Positions 1 through 8,742 are shown, numbered from the stretch's first letter. The stretch is DNA of 64,000 bases from Candidatus Rifleibacteriota bacterium (GCA_029564115.1 JAKQQP010000177.1:1-64000), one strand, 5' to 3'. Made by a program: numbers and translations. Notes: generated from the letters alone by a model not told the origin.

Positions 1-382
1 AATTTGTCATCGCGAGCAAAGCGAAGCGATCTAGCCTGCCATAACTGAGACTGCTTCGCTGCCGCTCGCAGTGACATGAACTTGTCAGCGCGGGCACGTT
101 AATTTGTCATCGCGAGCACATTAATTTGTCATCGCGAGCAAAGCGAAGCGATCCGGCCTGCCATAACTGAGACTGCTTCGCTGCCGCTCGCAGTGACATG
201 AACTTGTCATCGCGGGCACGTTAATTTGTCATCGCGAGCAAAGCGAAGCGATCCGGCCTGCCGTAACTGAGACTGCTTCGCTGCCGCTCGCAGTGACATG
301 AACTTGTCATCGCGAACACATTAATTTGTCATCGCGGGCACGTTAATTTGTCATCGCGAGCAAAGCGAAGCGATCCGGCCTG
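1..382. repeat. Tandem array of 100-bp palindromic (REP-like) units
   Basis: Units of exactly 100 bp begin at 1, 123 and 223, and a truncated one begins at 345. Extra 22-bp sub-units (the tail of the unit) lie at 101-122 and 323-344. Each long unit holds two arms that are imperfect reverse complements: TGTCATCGCGAGCAAAGCG on the left and CGCTCGCAGTGACA on the right. The transcript could fold into a long hairpin. Copies differ by only a few bases, which suggests recent amplification. The array starts at the window edge and may continue upstream. No gene is seen inside it. Confidence 0.9.
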
Positions 383-394
383 CTCTCTTTCTCC

Positions 395-430
395 CCACTC
401 TCCACTACCCACTATCCACTATCCACTACC
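395..430. repeat. Heptamer tandem repeat (CCACTAT)n
   Basis: Five consecutive 7-bp units with consensus CCACTAT follow the palindromic array directly. The same heptamer recurs in inverted orientation at 9893-9959, again next to a copy of the palindromic unit. Confidence 0.85.
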
Positions 431-440
431 CAAATACTTG

Positions 441-469
441 TTGCCAGAATGGGCGGTTAGCAATATGTT
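441..469 (+). promoter_or_regulatory. Candidate sigma-70-type promoter of the aminotransferase-like gene
   Basis: TTGCCA at 441-446 and TATGTT at 464-469 are separated by 17 bp. The site lies just outside the repeat array, 34 bp before the start codon at 503. It was recognised by eye only. Confidence 0.4.
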
Positions 470-502
470 TAGATTGAAAGCAAGTGACCAGGGAGAGGAA
501 AT

Positions 503-1699
503 ATGCAGGAATTTCTCATGCGACCGATGTCGGTTCTGCCTTGCTCGCGCCGTCTGACTTTTGTCAGGGCTGATCTTTGCCACCTTTTCGATGAGAGTGA
601 CAAAAAATATCTCGATGCCTTTGCCGCCAACGGCAATATCGTTGCGGGGCATGCCGTAGCCGCTATCCAGGCTGCTTACCTGACCCCCCCTGAGAACTCC
701 GGCCAACAACTTCTGCACGAATTCAAAAAAATACTTCCCGGCTATCTTGAGCATGTACAACTGTTTCAGTCGGGCACAACCGCTCTCAAAACCGCCTGCG
801 CCCTTTCTCGCAGTTTTCGCCAAAAACCTTTCGTTATTGGTATTTCTGAAGACAGAGTGCAAAACTCTTTCATGGTCGTCTCCTCGACTGATGACGAGCA
901 TTTCAACCCTCTGTTCTCGATCGACACCAACTTTGAATTGACCAGCCACAACATCAGTCACCCGCACGTCACGGGTAACAGGCGTCTGTCAGAACTCGGC
1001 AAGTCGATAAAAGGCGCCTGTCTGTCGTCTCTTGAAGCTTTTTTTGCCGATCTTGCCGACCAGACTGCCGCTATCGTTATCGAACCCTCGATCGGGGTCG
1101 GCGGAGCTGTCGAGGCCTGCCGCAACTTTTTCGGCAAGCTCGAAGAATTCTGTCGGGCTAACGGCATCGATCTGATCGCCAACGAAACCCAGTGCGGAAT
1201 AGGCCGAACCGGTAGCCGCCTGTTCGGTTTTCAGCTGCTGAACATTCACCCCGATATCGTCTGCATCGGGCCGAGCCTCGCCAACGGTTACCCGATAGGC
1301 GTAGCCATTTATGCCGACCATTTTGCCAGTCTCGTCGACCCGATCACCGCAACAGCCTGCTCGTCGTGTGCTGCGGCGGTAGCCACTCTGCTGCAGATAG
1401 AGCAGCTCGATCTGTTGCGACGTTCAGAGCAGCTGGGCGAAGTTTTTAAAAACCTTTTACAGCATTTTATCGGTGACCACCGTTTTGTAAAGCACATTCG
1501 CGGGCTGGGGATGATGATAGAAGTCGAGATCGAAAGCGTCGAAGCAGCCATCGAACTGCACCATCGCGCCAGCGAACTGGGGCTGATAACCGGCACCGGC
1601 AACCTGCGGCAAAATATTATCAGGCTCACGCCGCCGCTGATTTTTACCGGCGACATGACTGAACTGGCCTGCCAGATTCTGCGTGATTCTCTTCCGTAG
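503..1699 (+). CDS. Class III aminotransferase-fold protein lacking the PLP lysine
   Basis: The 398-residue protein aligns by eye with class III (acetylornithine/GSA-type) aminotransferases. It keeps a phosphate-loop-like SGTTA at 90-94, the NETQCGIGRTG stretch at 227-237 (family form DEVQTGFGRTG), GPSLANGYPIG at 256-266 and RLTPPL near the C-terminus. Two catalytic positions are changed: the Asp that holds the PLP ring nitrogen is Asn227, and the Schiff-base Lys (family form GKxLGGGxP) is Pro257. The aromatic-His-Gly segment is also missing. I infer a catalytically dead or repurposed homologue. The start at 503 is chosen for GGGAG 7 bp upstream. It stands alone, not obviously in an operon with the next gene. 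Confidence 0.8.
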   Translation: MQEFLMRPMSVLPCSRRLTFVRADLCHLFDESDKKYLDAFAANGNIVAGHAVAAIQAAYLTPPENSGQQLLHEFKKILPGYLEHVQLFQSGTTALKTACALSRSFRQKPFVIGISEDRVQNSFMVVSSTDDEHFNPLFSIDTNFELTSHNISHPHVTGNRRLSELGKSIKGACLSSLEAFFADLADQTAAIVIEPSIGVGGAVEACRNFFGKLEEFCRANGIDLIANETQCGIGRTGSRLFGFQLLNIHPDIVCIGPSLANGYPIGVAIYADHFASLVDPITATACSSCAAAVATLLQIEQLDLLRRSEQLGEVFKNLLQHFIGDHRFVKHIRGLGMMIEVEIESVEAAIELHHRASELGLITGTGNLRQNIIRLTPPLIFTGDMTELACQILRDSLP

Positions 1700-1720
1700 T
1701 ATGCCACGAGCGTCAGCCAG

Positions 1721-1735
1721 GCAGACTCAGTTTGC
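1721..1735. repeat. Short interspersed palindrome, copy 1
   Basis: GCAGACTCAGTTTGC is a 6-bp inverted repeat with a TCA loop and one G-T pair. The same element occurs perfectly at 27494-27508, and a variant with a GCT loop at 31624-31640. Here it lies between two plus-strand genes. Confidence 0.6.
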
Positions 1736-1819
1736 TTTTCCCTCGCGCTTTTAGTTGTTGCATGGGTTGCGTGCAGGAGTTAGACTAGCTGAAGAAAAAG
1801 TTAAATCAACGGAGGGAAT

Positions 1820-3235
1820 ATGGAAATCAAATTTGGGACATCCGGCTGGCGGGCAATCATCGCTGACGAATTCACTTTTGCCAACGTTCGCATCTGCTCA
1901 CAGGCCATAGCTGATCATCTTAAAAGCATAAACACGACTCAGGGTGTAGTCATTGGCTCAGATGCCCGTTTTATGTCGAACCGTTTCATGGAAGTATCAG
2001 CGGAAGTTTTTGCAGCCAACGGCATCAAAGCGCTTCTTTGTGTGCGCGACACCCCTACCCCGGTAATCAGTTTCGAAATTCTCCGCCGAAAACTGGCCGG
2101 CGGCATCAATTTCACTGCCAGCCATAACCCGCCCGAATACCAGGGTTTGAAGTTTTCACCGTCATGGGGTGGCCCGGCGCTGCCCGAAACCACCAAAGAC
2201 ATCGAAAATCGCGCCAACGAACTGATGAAAAATGGCAATATCAAGTGCATGAAGCTTGCTGAAGCCGAAAAAGCCGGTCTTGTCGAGCGCATCAACCCGA
2301 TGGAAACCTATCTCGACGATCTGCGCAAAAAAATCAACTTTGCCGCCATCAAAGAAGCAAAGCTCAAAGTTCTCGTGAACCCTCTTTACGGCACGGCTCG
2401 CGGCTATCTTGACCGCCTTCTCAAAGAAGCCGGCTGCGAAGTTACGGTGATGAACGACCATCTCGACCCCTATTTCGGCAATCAGCCGCCTGAACCGTCA
2501 GAATCACATATTCCCGATATGATCGAACGCATGAAACATGGTCACTTCGATCTGGGTCTGGCCACCGACGGCGATGCCGACCGCTTTGGCGTGCTTGGGC
2601 CAAAAGGCGCATTTTACGAACCCAACCAGATTCTGGGCATGGTTCTCGATCATCTCAAGAATACGCGTGACTGGCCCGGCGCAGCAGCCCGTTCGGTTGC
2701 CACCACCCACCTCGTCGATGCCGTCGCCCGCTATCATGGCATGGAACTGATCGAAACCGCTGTGGGTTTTAAATTTATCGGCGATCTGATCGCCCACGAC
2801 AAAATCGTCATGGGCGGCGAAGAATCAGCCGGCATGAGCATTCGCGGCCATGTTCCCGAAAAAGACGGTATCATTGCCTGTCTGCTGGTCGCCGAAATGG
2901 TCGCCATGCAGCACAAACCGATCGCCAAAATTCTTGAAGACCTGTATCAGAAGGTCGGCACCTACCTGACCCGCCGTCTCAACTTCAGACTGACCGAAGA
3001 AGAAAAGACCAAAGCTGTCGCCAACATGAAGAACGACCCCAAAGAAGTGGCCGGCTTCAAGGTTAAGCAGGTAATCAGAGTCGATGGCACCAAGTGTATC
3101 CTCGAAAACGACGCCTGGGTGCTTGTCAGGTTTTCTGGCACCGAGCCCGTAGTCAGGTTCTATGCCGAGGCACACGACGAAGCAACGCTCAAAAAACTCT
3201 GCGATCACGGCGAAGCCTTCGTAAAGGGCGTCTGA
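1820..3235 (+). CDS. Alpha-D-phosphohexomutase (phosphoglucomutase/phosphomannomutase family)
   Basis: At 471 residues this is a full-length member of the family that interconverts hexose 1- and 6-phosphates in the cytoplasm. All signature elements are present: the phosphoserine loop TASHNPPEYQG with Ser101, the metal loop DGDADRFG, the sugar-specificity loop GEESAGMS and the phosphate-binding RFSGTEP near the C-terminus. The start at 1820 is preceded by a strong GGAGGG. It is followed by a hairpin terminator, so it is probably monocistronic. Whether glucose or mannose phosphate is preferred cannot be read from the sequence; in this envelope-rich genome it could feed nucleotide sugars. Confidence 0.92.
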   Translation: MEIKFGTSGWRAIIADEFTFANVRICSQAIADHLKSINTTQGVVIGSDARFMSNRFMEVSAEVFAANGIKALLCVRDTPTPVISFEILRRKLAGGINFTASHNPPEYQGLKFSPSWGGPALPETTKDIENRANELMKNGNIKCMKLAEAEKAGLVERINPMETYLDDLRKKINFAAIKEAKLKVLVNPLYGTARGYLDRLLKEAGCEVTVMNDHLDPYFGNQPPEPSESHIPDMIERMKHGHFDLGLATDGDADRFGVLGPKGAFYEPNQILGMVLDHLKNTRDWPGAAARSVATTHLVDAVARYHGMELIETAVGFKFIGDLIAHDKIVMGGEESAGMSIRGHVPEKDGIIACLLVAEMVAMQHKPIAKILEDLYQKVGTYLTRRLNFRLTEEEKTKAVANMKNDPKEVAGFKVKQVIRVDGTKCILENDAWVLVRFSGTEPVVRFYAEAHDEATLKKLCDHGEAFVKGV

Positions 3236-3263
3236 TCAGGGCGCAAAGATGTTGCAGTTCGAC

Positions 3264-3300
3264 GGCGCAGCCGAAAACAAAAGCGGCTGCGCCTTCTTTG
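3264..3300 (+). terminator. Rho-independent terminator after the phosphohexomutase gene
   Basis: A perfect 10-bp stem, GGCGCAGCCG at 3264-3273 and CGGCTGCGCC at 3284-3293, is followed by TTCTTTG. The tail is not a pure T-run but the stem is GC-rich. Confidence 0.7.
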
Positions 3301-3371
3301 TGCCCGTGTGACAGACACGGGTTGATTTTAAGGTTGGTTTTGTCGATATTTATAGTAGAGGAGTATGATTT

Positions 3372-3698
3372 ATGTCTGTTAGACCGATAGATATCAAAAC
3401 CAATCTGCTGGTATCGGAAGACGCCAGCCGCCTGCGCGAAGCCCAGAAAGCCCAGGAGGCCGGCCTTGCCGAGCAGGTCGCCCAGAATAAAAATGCCGCC
3501 AGCAAAAAAAGTGAAACGGTGCAAAAAACAGATTCGCCCGAAGGTGCCGTAATTCGCAAAGAAGATGAAGAGGCCGAAAAACAGAGGCGTCGACGCCAGG
3601 GCAAACAGGGCCCCAACCAGAAACCCGAAGACGAAGAAGAGAAACACCCCGAAATAAAAGACGGCACCAGAGGTCTTAAAGTCGATCTCAAGGCCTGA
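3372..3698 (+). CDS. Small charged coiled-coil-like protein, unknown function
   Basis: The 108-residue product is very hydrophilic: Glu, Lys, Gln and Arg dominate, with a run of four Arg near residue 76. It has no signal peptide or membrane segment. The start at 3372 has AGAGGAG 8 bp upstream. The stop is 3 bp before the TPR/metalloprotease gene, so the two are almost certainly co-transcribed. I do not recognise a family. A cytoplasmic, probably helical or disordered protein is all that can be said. Confidence 0.7.
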   Translation: MSVRPIDIKTNLLVSEDASRLREAQKAQEAGLAEQVAQNKNAASKKSETVQKTDSPEGAVIRKEDEEAEKQRRRRQGKQGPNQKPEDEEEKHPEIKDGTRGLKVDLKA

Positions 3699-3701
3699 CA
3701 G

Positions 3702-5051
3702 ATGTGTTCTGCCAACTTTTGCAGACTTTTCCCGATAGCCGTGCTTTGTTTTGCACTGCTGACGCCGGCAACTTCCGAGGCCGGTCACCAGGAAGACTCC
3801 TGGCTTTATAACCGTCAGGGGATGTTCAAAGTTTCGCAGGGTGACCAGGAAGGCGCCATCAGAGATTTCGAGCGAGCCTGCCGCCTCGACCCGTTCAATG
3901 ACACAGCACTGGCCAATCTGGCCTGCGCCCGCAACAACCTGGGGGTCACTCTGGCCGGGCAAAAAAATTTCAAGGAAGCCATCAGGCAGTTCGAGGCAGC
4001 CAAAGCGCAAAAACCCGAAGATGTTTCGATAAGACTCAACCTGCTTTCGACTCTGGTCACCATCAAAGACGGCGCCGCCGTCGAAAAAGAAGCGCGGGAG
4101 CTGATAACATTGCGGCCCAACGACCCCGATCTCATCGGCAAGATTGCGGCTGCCTTCCAGAAAACCGAAAACCCCGAAGCGGCCATTACGGTGCTGCAGG
4201 AATTCGCCGACCGGGTACCCGACAACGCCAGAATCCACGGCATGCTTGGCAGACTGCTCTACCGCAACGGCGAAGCCGACGAAAGCTCTTTTCACCTGCG
4301 TCGCAGTCTCGAGCTAGACCCCGACAGCGACGATGTCCGCAAAACCATACGGCAGCTCGAGCGCGAAGCAGAAATAGAAAGCGAGCTGCAGAGTTACAGC
4401 AGCCGGCATTTCAGCCTGTCCTGCCCGGCGAATTTTTCTGCAGACTGGGCCGATGAACTTCTTGAACTTCTCGAAGACGCCTATCGCGAAGTCGGCGACC
4501 GTCTCAACTTTTACCCTGCCGTAAAATCTCAGGTATTGATCATGCAGACAGATGATTTCAGGCGGGTTCACGATCTACCCGACTGGGCCGGCGGCGTTTA
4601 CGACGGCAGAATCCGTCTGCCGGTGCCTGGGCGCGGCATTCTTCCCGCCAACCTGCGCGGCGCGGTAATGCACGAATATGTTCATCATGTGATTTTTCTG
4701 CTGTCATCGGGCAATTGCCCTGTCTGGCTCAATGAAGGCCTGGCACAGCTTTTTGAGTATGGCAGCGAAAACCTCGAAAGATTCAGTGTTTCTGATGAGC
4801 AATCGCAGTTCAGTTCTCTGAGCGAGCTCGACCTCGAGTTTAAAAGCAACCCTGACCGACAGCAGGCGGCAAAACTTTATCGGGCTTCGCTGGCAGCCGT
4901 AGCGCGTCTGGTACAGGAACAGGGCTGGCAACAGGTATCGCAGCTTCTTGCGGTGCTTGCAAGCGGCGAAAGTCTCGGCAAAGCGGCCTCTGAAGTGCTG
5001 TCGCTGAACCACGAGCAACTCGAGGCGCTCTGTCTGCAGCACGACAGCTAA
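3702..5051 (+). CDS. Exported TPR protein with gluzincin-type metalloprotease domain
   Basis: The 449-residue product starts with a signal peptide (hydrophobic 10-21, likely cleavage after Ala27). TPR-like helical repeats follow at about 33-215. The C-terminal domain carries HEYVHH at 324-329 and a downstream Glu in WLNEGLAQ (Glu345), the zinc-ligand arrangement of gluzincin (peptidase MA-like) families. I infer a periplasmic or envelope zinc peptidase with TPRs for partner binding. The substrate is unknown. It follows the small charged protein gene by 3 bp and ends 7 bp before the convergent yggT stop. Confidence 0.82.
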   Translation: MCSANFCRLFPIAVLCFALLTPATSEAGHQEDSWLYNRQGMFKVSQGDQEGAIRDFERACRLDPFNDTALANLACARNNLGVTLAGQKNFKEAIRQFEAAKAQKPEDVSIRLNLLSTLVTIKDGAAVEKEARELITLRPNDPDLIGKIAAAFQKTENPEAAITVLQEFADRVPDNARIHGMLGRLLYRNGEADESSFHLRRSLELDPDSDDVRKTIRQLEREAEIESELQSYSSRHFSLSCPANFSADWADELLELLEDAYREVGDRLNFYPAVKSQVLIMQTDDFRRVHDLPDWAGGVYDGRIRLPVPGRGILPANLRGAVMHEYVHHVIFLLSSGNCPVWLNEGLAQLFEYGSENLERFSVSDEQSQFSSLSELDLEFKSNPDRQQAAKLYRASLAAVARLVQEQGWQQVSQLLAVLASGESLGKAASEVLSLNHEQLEALCLQHDS

Positions 5052-5058
5052 CCTGCCG

Positions 5059-5340
5059 TCAGTATCGTATCAAAACGGGGCCACCCATGTAACCAGAATA
5101 CATGATAGCGATCAGCACGCGCATTATCACTTCAATCAACAGCAGAAAGAGCATCGGCCCGAGATCGATAAAGCCAGGCCCCATTGGTATCAGCACCTGA
5201 AAACGGCGCAGCACCAGATCTATACGACTGGTGATCGGCCTGATAGCCGGCGGCAGGTTCCCCGGCATTATCCAGGTGAGAATGACCCTGATAAAAACCA
5301 CCAACTGCACCAGGCGCAGAAGTTCGATGAGAAGATACAT
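5059..5340 (-). CDS. yggT: YggT family integral membrane protein
   Basis: The 93-residue protein has two hydrophobic blocks (about 1-25 and 60-85) separated by the polar stretch RPITSRIDLVLRRF. This is the typical single-repeat YggT layout. YggT proteins are small inner-membrane proteins implicated in osmotic or ion stress, with no defined biochemical activity. It lies 2 bp after the yggS gene. The yggS-yggT pairing is very common in bacteria and supports both calls. Confidence 0.88.
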   Translation of the reverse strand: MYLLIELLRLVQLVVFIRVILTWIMPGNLPPAIRPITSRIDLVLRRFQVLIPMGPGFIDLGPMLFLLLIEVIMRVLIAIMYSGYMGGPVLIRY

Positions 5341-5342
5341 GG

Positions 5343-6032
5343 TTAAACCTCGTCAGCAAAGAGAGCTGTGCCGATTCTTATCAGCGTCGCCCCCTCAGCG
5401 ATTGCCAGCGGGAAATCGCCGGACATGCCCATCGACAGCTCGCGGGGTTGCCAGGCCGGGCCAGCCAGGTCGCGACTGGCAGCCAGCAAAGACGCCAGTT
5501 CATGGAAGCAGGCACGCGTCGTCTGCGCATCGGCATCGAGTGGCGCCATGCCCATCAGACCGCGCATATCGAGATGCGGACTGTCACGAAATTCTCTGAT
5601 CACCTCGAGAATTTCATCGCAGGCAAAGCCCTGTTTGGCCTCTTCGCGAGAGATATGCACCTGCAGAAGCAGTGGGCATTTACGACCGGTTTTCTGGTGC
5701 CAGGCGATGAATTCGTGCAACAGTTCGCGCCGGTCGATCGAATGCACCAGCGCCGCAACCGGGTAGACATATTTGATCTTGTTAGTCTGCAAAGGCCCGA
5801 TGTAATGCCATCTGATCGAGAGATCAGCGAGTTCTCTGGCCTTATCGCGCAGCGCTTGCGGCCGGTTTTCGCCGAAATCGAACTGGCCAAGAGCGTGCAT
5901 CGCCCTGATAGTCTCGCCGGCAACCGTCTTGGAAACGGCAACCAGCTGTATATTTTCGGGGTGGCGATGAGCCGAAATCGCGGCTGTCTCGATTTTATTC
6001 TGAATTTTTTGCAGGTTTTCTGAGAGAGACAT
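5343..6032 (-). CDS. yggS: Pyridoxal phosphate homeostasis protein (YggS/PROSC family)
   Basis: The 229-residue alanine-racemase-fold protein contains the PLP lysine in VAVSKT, then FGENRPQ, WHYIGPLQTNK, and the phosphate-binding GMSGDFPLAI followed by IRIGTALF. These are all hallmarks of YggS. The family binds PLP and controls vitamin B6 and amino-acid homeostasis without known catalysis. It is downstream of the pilin-like genes by 12 bp and followed by yggT. Confidence 0.95.
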   Translation of the reverse strand: MSLSENLQKIQNKIETAAISAHRHPENIQLVAVSKTVAGETIRAMHALGQFDFGENRPQALRDKARELADLSIRWHYIGPLQTNKIKYVYPVAALVHSIDRRELLHEFIAWHQKTGRKCPLLLQVHISREEAKQGFACDEILEVIREFRDSPHLDMRGLMGMAPLDADAQTTRACFHELASLLAASRDLAGPAWQPRELSMGMSGDFPLAIAEGATLIRIGTALFADEV

Positions 6033-6044
6033 TTTGTTTTCCTG

Positions 6045-7805
6045 TCACTGCTCCGGGCGGGTTCGCAGACGCAGAACGCTGGCAGACAAAGGTCTGACGT
6101 TGAGACGATCAGCGCCATCCGGAACATGCTTTACTTCAAGAGAACCCGGTTCGGTGTTGTCGAGCCAGCGCTGCAGATTGCCTCCGATACAGGCTCCAGT
6201 AATGGTTATTTTGAGGCTGGCACCGGCAAACAGGCGACGAAAATTCACTGGAGTTCCCTGCTGAGGCCTTGATTCTGCAGTATACACACCGGCACCCGGT
6301 TTGTAAATCACCGCTCTGATCAGCCATTCTCTGGCTGCATGAATGAAATCAGTGCCCGGATTGGTCTCTTTGACGTAGTTTTCGAGATCGACAGTGGACA
6401 GAGCAGTACCTTCAGCGGCGATCAGCAGAAGATTAAGGTTTGAGTCGACGTTGGTCGGGCCGGTGATGAATATATGGCCTGGGGTCACGATCACAAGATC
6501 AGAACCGATATCACCGCGCAAATAAACCGAGCGCTCTGAAAACAACAGGCGGGCACCCTGAAGATTGGCGGCACTGATATTGTTGAAGCCACCATAACGC
6601 ATGTCAGTAGCGAGAACCACAAATTTTTCATCGAGCTGATCCTGTTCCCAGCGGGTCGAGTTGGGGGCACGGTAACTGTCAGAAAACAGATGAGCTTCAC
6701 CAGGGTGATAATCGGTATCGATGGGCTTACCGTTCAAAAAGCCTTTACCATCGGCATCGAGGTATATTCCACGAGCTTTGCTAAGATCACGCAAATAGTC
6801 GAAATCTGGTCGCCACGGCGGAATGAAAGAAGCGTAGCCCTGCGAGTCACGGTCAACAAAAACATCCGGCGGGTTTTTCCCTTCGAGACTGTCTACGGCC
6901 TGCTGAATACGCAGACTTGAGTTCATGGCGACGGCGTTATTGCCGACTTCGATACGCGGCTGGGCCGTGCCACGACGATAGAAATACAGTGCCGTCTGCA
7001 CTGGCCCGGCAAAAGTATGCGAGTCGACTATAACCGGGCTTTCGCAGTAAAGAGGCCCAACACATGGCGAATTGCCATCGCGGGAAAAACGGCTGCCATA
7101 GTTGGCGGCGAGAGCGCCGGAATCGCCTGACAGCTTGAAGGGACTGGGGCCGCCCGGCACAAAAATTCGGTGGAGCAGCTGCGGATCATGACAAATACCC
7201 TGACGGCTGAGCATTGCCGAGTCGAACAGGGGGCGATTTGCCTGCACGAAGTTTTCAAGCGAACCGGCACTCTCAACCCATGGCTGGATCGGGGTGCCAT
7301 AATAATACTCATCGAGGCTGGAAAAAACAGCGAAATTTTTAACCAGATCATAAAGCTGAACTACAGCGGCTGTGGTGTATCTGAACCTGCCGCAGCGCCC
7401 CTCTGAAAGAATCTGATACTGCAGACTTTCGTCAAGCAGAGGAGTCGTTTCGATATCTTCAGAAAATAAACGGCGCACTGAAATAATGCGAAACCAGGCG
7501 TCCGATCTCTGCCCGACTGGCATCCAACTGTCTGTTTCAAGCTGATCGGCAAAAAATACCGCTGTGAGCGCCCCCGGGTTGGCTGCCCGATCGGAAGCAT
7601 TCATGACCACCCGCATTTTTTCGACGGCGTAATTGATGCCGGATTCTGCGGCAAGTTTTGCCTGACGCCCGGAAATACGCAGCAGACCGAGATCACGATC
7701 AGCGCGATAAACTCTGACGAACAGGGCTGCGACAAGAACGATGGTAAAAAAGACCATCACCAGCAGAGGAATTATTGATTGTTTTTCATCGGGAATTCTG
7801 CTCAT
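6045..7805 (-). CDS. PilX/GspK-like pilus-assembly-associated protein
   Basis: The 586-residue protein has one N-terminal transmembrane helix (about residues 11-30) after a short charged leader. The segment RISGRQAKLAAESGINYAVE resembles the start of PilX-type minor pilins. The rest is a large extracytoplasmic region of unrecognised fold. No canonical prepilin cleavage motif is visible, so the call rests on the N-terminal pattern and on the two adjacent pilin-like genes. It lies 6 bp after the prepilin gene. I infer a large tip or minor component of a type IV pilus-like or type II secretion-like fibre. Confidence 0.55.
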   Translation of the reverse strand: MSRIPDEKQSIIPLLVMVFFTIVLVAALFVRVYRADRDLGLLRISGRQAKLAAESGINYAVEKMRVVMNASDRAANPGALTAVFFADQLETDSWMPVGQRSDAWFRIISVRRLFSEDIETTPLLDESLQYQILSEGRCGRFRYTTAAVVQLYDLVKNFAVFSSLDEYYYGTPIQPWVESAGSLENFVQANRPLFDSAMLSRQGICHDPQLLHRIFVPGGPSPFKLSGDSGALAANYGSRFSRDGNSPCVGPLYCESPVIVDSHTFAGPVQTALYFYRRGTAQPRIEVGNNAVAMNSSLRIQQAVDSLEGKNPPDVFVDRDSQGYASFIPPWRPDFDYLRDLSKARGIYLDADGKGFLNGKPIDTDYHPGEAHLFSDSYRAPNSTRWEQDQLDEKFVVLATDMRYGGFNNISAANLQGARLLFSERSVYLRGDIGSDLVIVTPGHIFITGPTNVDSNLNLLLIAAEGTALSTVDLENYVKETNPGTDFIHAAREWLIRAVIYKPGAGVYTAESRPQQGTPVNFRRLFAGASLKITITGACIGGNLQRWLDNTEPGSLEVKHVPDGADRLNVRPLSASVLRLRTRPEQ

Positions 7806-7811
7806 GTATGC

Positions 7812-8342
7812 TTACTGATTTCTCAGGTAAATCAACCTGGAAAACTCCCTTCCCACATTTTCGCCATTGGGAGAGTCAGCCTTGAAACTGATTTCAAGCA
7901 GATCAGGCGCCAGTCTGACGAATTTACCTTCGCGGCAACCGCTGACAAGGGGGTTGGTAAAACGCCCGAGTCTTTTCAGACCGGTAGTGACGGCAGCGGT
8001 TCGCGAAACATAAGTAAGCGAATTATCAGAAAAAACGAAGCCTTCTTCGAAGACCGATGGCAGAAGAGCGCCGTCATCGCCTGAAGTGCGAAAGAAACAT
8101 TCTCTTGAATCGCCGTTGAATGGGTGTTCAAAGTGAACGGCATTGGCAATTTCGTTACTGACCTCATCGAGCATATCGTTGATATTTTGTTCCCACTGGT
8201 ATTTTTGCTGGGCTTTCTTCATGTCGCCAGAATTGAGAAAAAAGAAAAAAACCGACGCTCCCCCCGCAACTGCCAGAAAAATTGTGAAGAGCAATACTTC
8301 CCAGAGGGTGAGGCCACTTTTGGGGCTGCTGTAGCTTTTCAT
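7812..8342 (-). CDS. Prepilin-like protein with N-terminal methylation motif
   Basis: The 176-residue product carries KSGLTLWEVLLF near residue 8. This is a type IV prepilin processing site (Gly before the cleavage, Glu at position +5), followed by a long hydrophobic helix. The remainder resembles minor pilins of the PilW/GspJ type only in general layout. Its start overlaps the stop of the upstream pilin-like gene by 4 bases, which indicates translational coupling. No assembly ATPase, peptidase or secretin gene is present in the window. Confidence 0.75.
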   Translation of the reverse strand: MKSYSSPKSGLTLWEVLLFTIFLAVAGGASVFFFFLNSGDMKKAQQKYQWEQNINDMLDEVSNEIANAVHFEHPFNGDSRECFFRTSGDDGALLPSVFEEGFVFSDNSLTYVSRTAAVTTGLKRLGRFTNPLVSGCREGKFVRLAPDLLEISFKADSPNGENVGREFSRLIYLRNQ

Positions 8343-8716
8343 GGTTTTGTTCTCGCACGCAGATATTCAAGAGAAAGACTCTTGCCCAGCGGAAAAACGC
8401 CCCACCGCACCTGAGCGCGCACCAACGCGCACGAAGTCATTTCAGGATGTAAAACAACTTCTATACGCCCCTGCAGCCCCATGTCTTCGCAACCTTTCAC
8501 GGGTTCAAAAGCGCCGCTGTAGCTGCGTTCAAACGGGCGGCTCAAAGCTTTTTCCATGAGATTCTCAAGGGCGACGGAAGCGCGAAGATGGCTGTCGGAC
8601 TCGAACAGTGGCACCGCCTTGATCGACCAGAGCTGCACAAAAGGCCAGAGGAAAAACGTGGCAATGCCGACATACAGCAATCTTTCAAACATCGATCTCG
8701 GAGCTGTGTCTGACAT
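8339..8716 (-). CDS. Pilin-like membrane-anchored protein
   Basis: The 125-residue protein has an N-terminal hydrophobic helix (about 14-30) and a soluble C-terminal domain with two Cys (in VKGCEDM and TSCALV) that could pair. It lacks a clear prepilin peptidase site. Position and size match a GspI/PilV-type minor pseudopilin in a three-gene cluster. It starts 26 bp after the lytic transglycosylase stop and overlaps the next gene by 4 bases. Confidence 0.5.
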   Translation of the reverse strand: MSDTAPRSMFERLLYVGIATFFLWPFVQLWSIKAVPLFESDSHLRASVALENLMEKALSRPFERSYSGAFEPVKGCEDMGLQGRIEVVLHPEMTSCALVRAQVRWGVFPLGKSLSLEYLRARTKP

Positions 8717-8742
8717 TTAACTTTCCTGCTGCTGTTCGATTT

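Noticed and set aside
1..382. Possible CRISPR array at the window start
   Set aside because: The repeated unit is 100 bp and nearly identical throughout, with no variable spacers and no cas genes nearby.
419..967. Minus-strand open frame of 182 codons
   Set aside because: Antisense to the well-conserved aminotransferase-fold gene and starting in repeat sequence; no motif.
3189..4295. Long minus-strand open frame (368 codons)
   Set aside because: It covers three plus-strand genes and a terminator; Phe/Gly-rich product without motifs, typical antisense artefact.
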